Shown here in pieces: positions 12,886-13,068 of a DNA stretch of 13,068 nt (positions are counted from its first letter, which is position 1; every line of letters starts with the position of its first letter). Position numbers and translations under genes: made by a program. The notes under the pieces are model-generated. The model was given only the letters and a program-made list of their open reading frames with translations, had not been told where the DNA came from and searched no databases. The DNA is from Pseudomonadota bacterium. Its GTDB lineage: Bacteria > SAR324 > XYD2-FULL-50-16 > JAHJRI01. The stretch is taken from contig JAKSDL010000439.1 in NCBI GenBank assembly GCA_022360105.1, positions 1 to 13,068 of the forward strand, read 5' to 3'.

Positions 12886-13068
12886 TTACTGCAGTGTATG
12901 ATACTGATCTCGAACAACTTTCTGAATCATCTTGCGTATTACGCTGTGTTCGGGATCATTATCCAATCGTTGATGCCAATGAATACCAATGGTGAATCCA
13001 TCCATTTGAAAAGGCAGTTCAAACAGATTCAATTTAAAGGGATCGGCCACTTGTTCAGCCAAAAATCG
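12886..13068 (-). CDS. LysR-family transcriptional regulator, C-terminal 60 residues (5' part beyond window)
   Basis: The frame enters from the right edge and ends at TAA 12888-12886. It reads RFLAEQVADPFKLNLFELPF, then QMDGFTIGIHWHQRLDNDPE, then HSVIRKMIQKVVRDQYHTLQ. The pattern (L-F-E-L-P-F, then T-I-x-I-H-W-H-x-R-L-D-N-D-P, then an amphipathic helix) is the characteristic end of the LysR substrate-binding domain, in the NodD/NahR-like branch. There F-x-I-x-x-x-W-H-x-R-x-x-x-D-P-x-x-x-W/x-L/I-R is conserved. The DNA-binding domain and effector pocket lie outside the window, so the target is unknown. It is convergent with the exported-protein gene. Confidence 0.82.
   Translation of the reverse strand, partial: RFLAEQVADPFKLNLFELPFQMDGFTIGIHWHQRLDNDPEHSVIRKMIQKVVRDQYHTLQ

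Overview
The window looks like part of a chromosome from a Gram-negative, AT-leaning bacterium, probably a sulfate-reducer-like deltaproteobacterium (Desulfobacterota). The clues are heavy sigma-54-type regulation, single-domain response regulators, soluble multi-PAS kinases with cysteine clusters, a sulfide:quinone-reductase-like flavoprotein paired with a DUF1641 protein, and long intergenic spaces with small repeats. The taxonomic call is an inference from gene content. Almost every gene lies on the minus strand; the one clear plus-strand gene is an exported protein at 12048-12536.

Reading leftward on the minus strand, region by region. (1) 1-2767: an SQR-family flavoprotein, a DUF1641 partner, then after a 260-270 bp gap a response regulator and the first 27 codons of an unidentified gene. 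(2) 2952-3581: a 71-residue protein and a single-domain response regulator, preceded by a good -24/-12 (sigma-54) promoter at 3633-3648. (3) 3582-4515: a gene-free region with four TGAGAC sites and a tandem 121-bp repeat carrying GTAG-headed REP hairpins plus one inverted REP. (4) 4516-8183: a soluble triple-PAS histidine kinase followed by a sigma-54 activator whose N-terminus is a catalytically dead arsenate-reductase/low-molecular-weight phosphatase fold instead of a receiver domain. A weaker -24/-12 promoter candidate precedes the kinase. (5) 8565-11611: a two-gene glutathione pathway (gshA and a GshF-type ATP-grasp glutathione synthetase) bracketed by two inverted copies of a ~220-230 bp palindromic MITE-like element. 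(6) 11610-11928: an ArsR-family repressor whose own start region carries a 21-bp site that recurs, 17/21 identical, upstream of gshA. (7) An exported protein of unknown function, then convergently the C-terminal 60 residues of a LysR-type regulator running off the right edge.

Two regulatory circuits are proposed. First, the kinase/activator pair may sense redox or metal state through Cys-rich PAS domains and the degenerate phosphatase fold, and drive sigma-54 transcription of the small-protein/response-regulator operon. Second, a cysteine-rich ArsR protein probably represses itself and the glutathione operon through a shared operator. Both are inferences from sequence layout.
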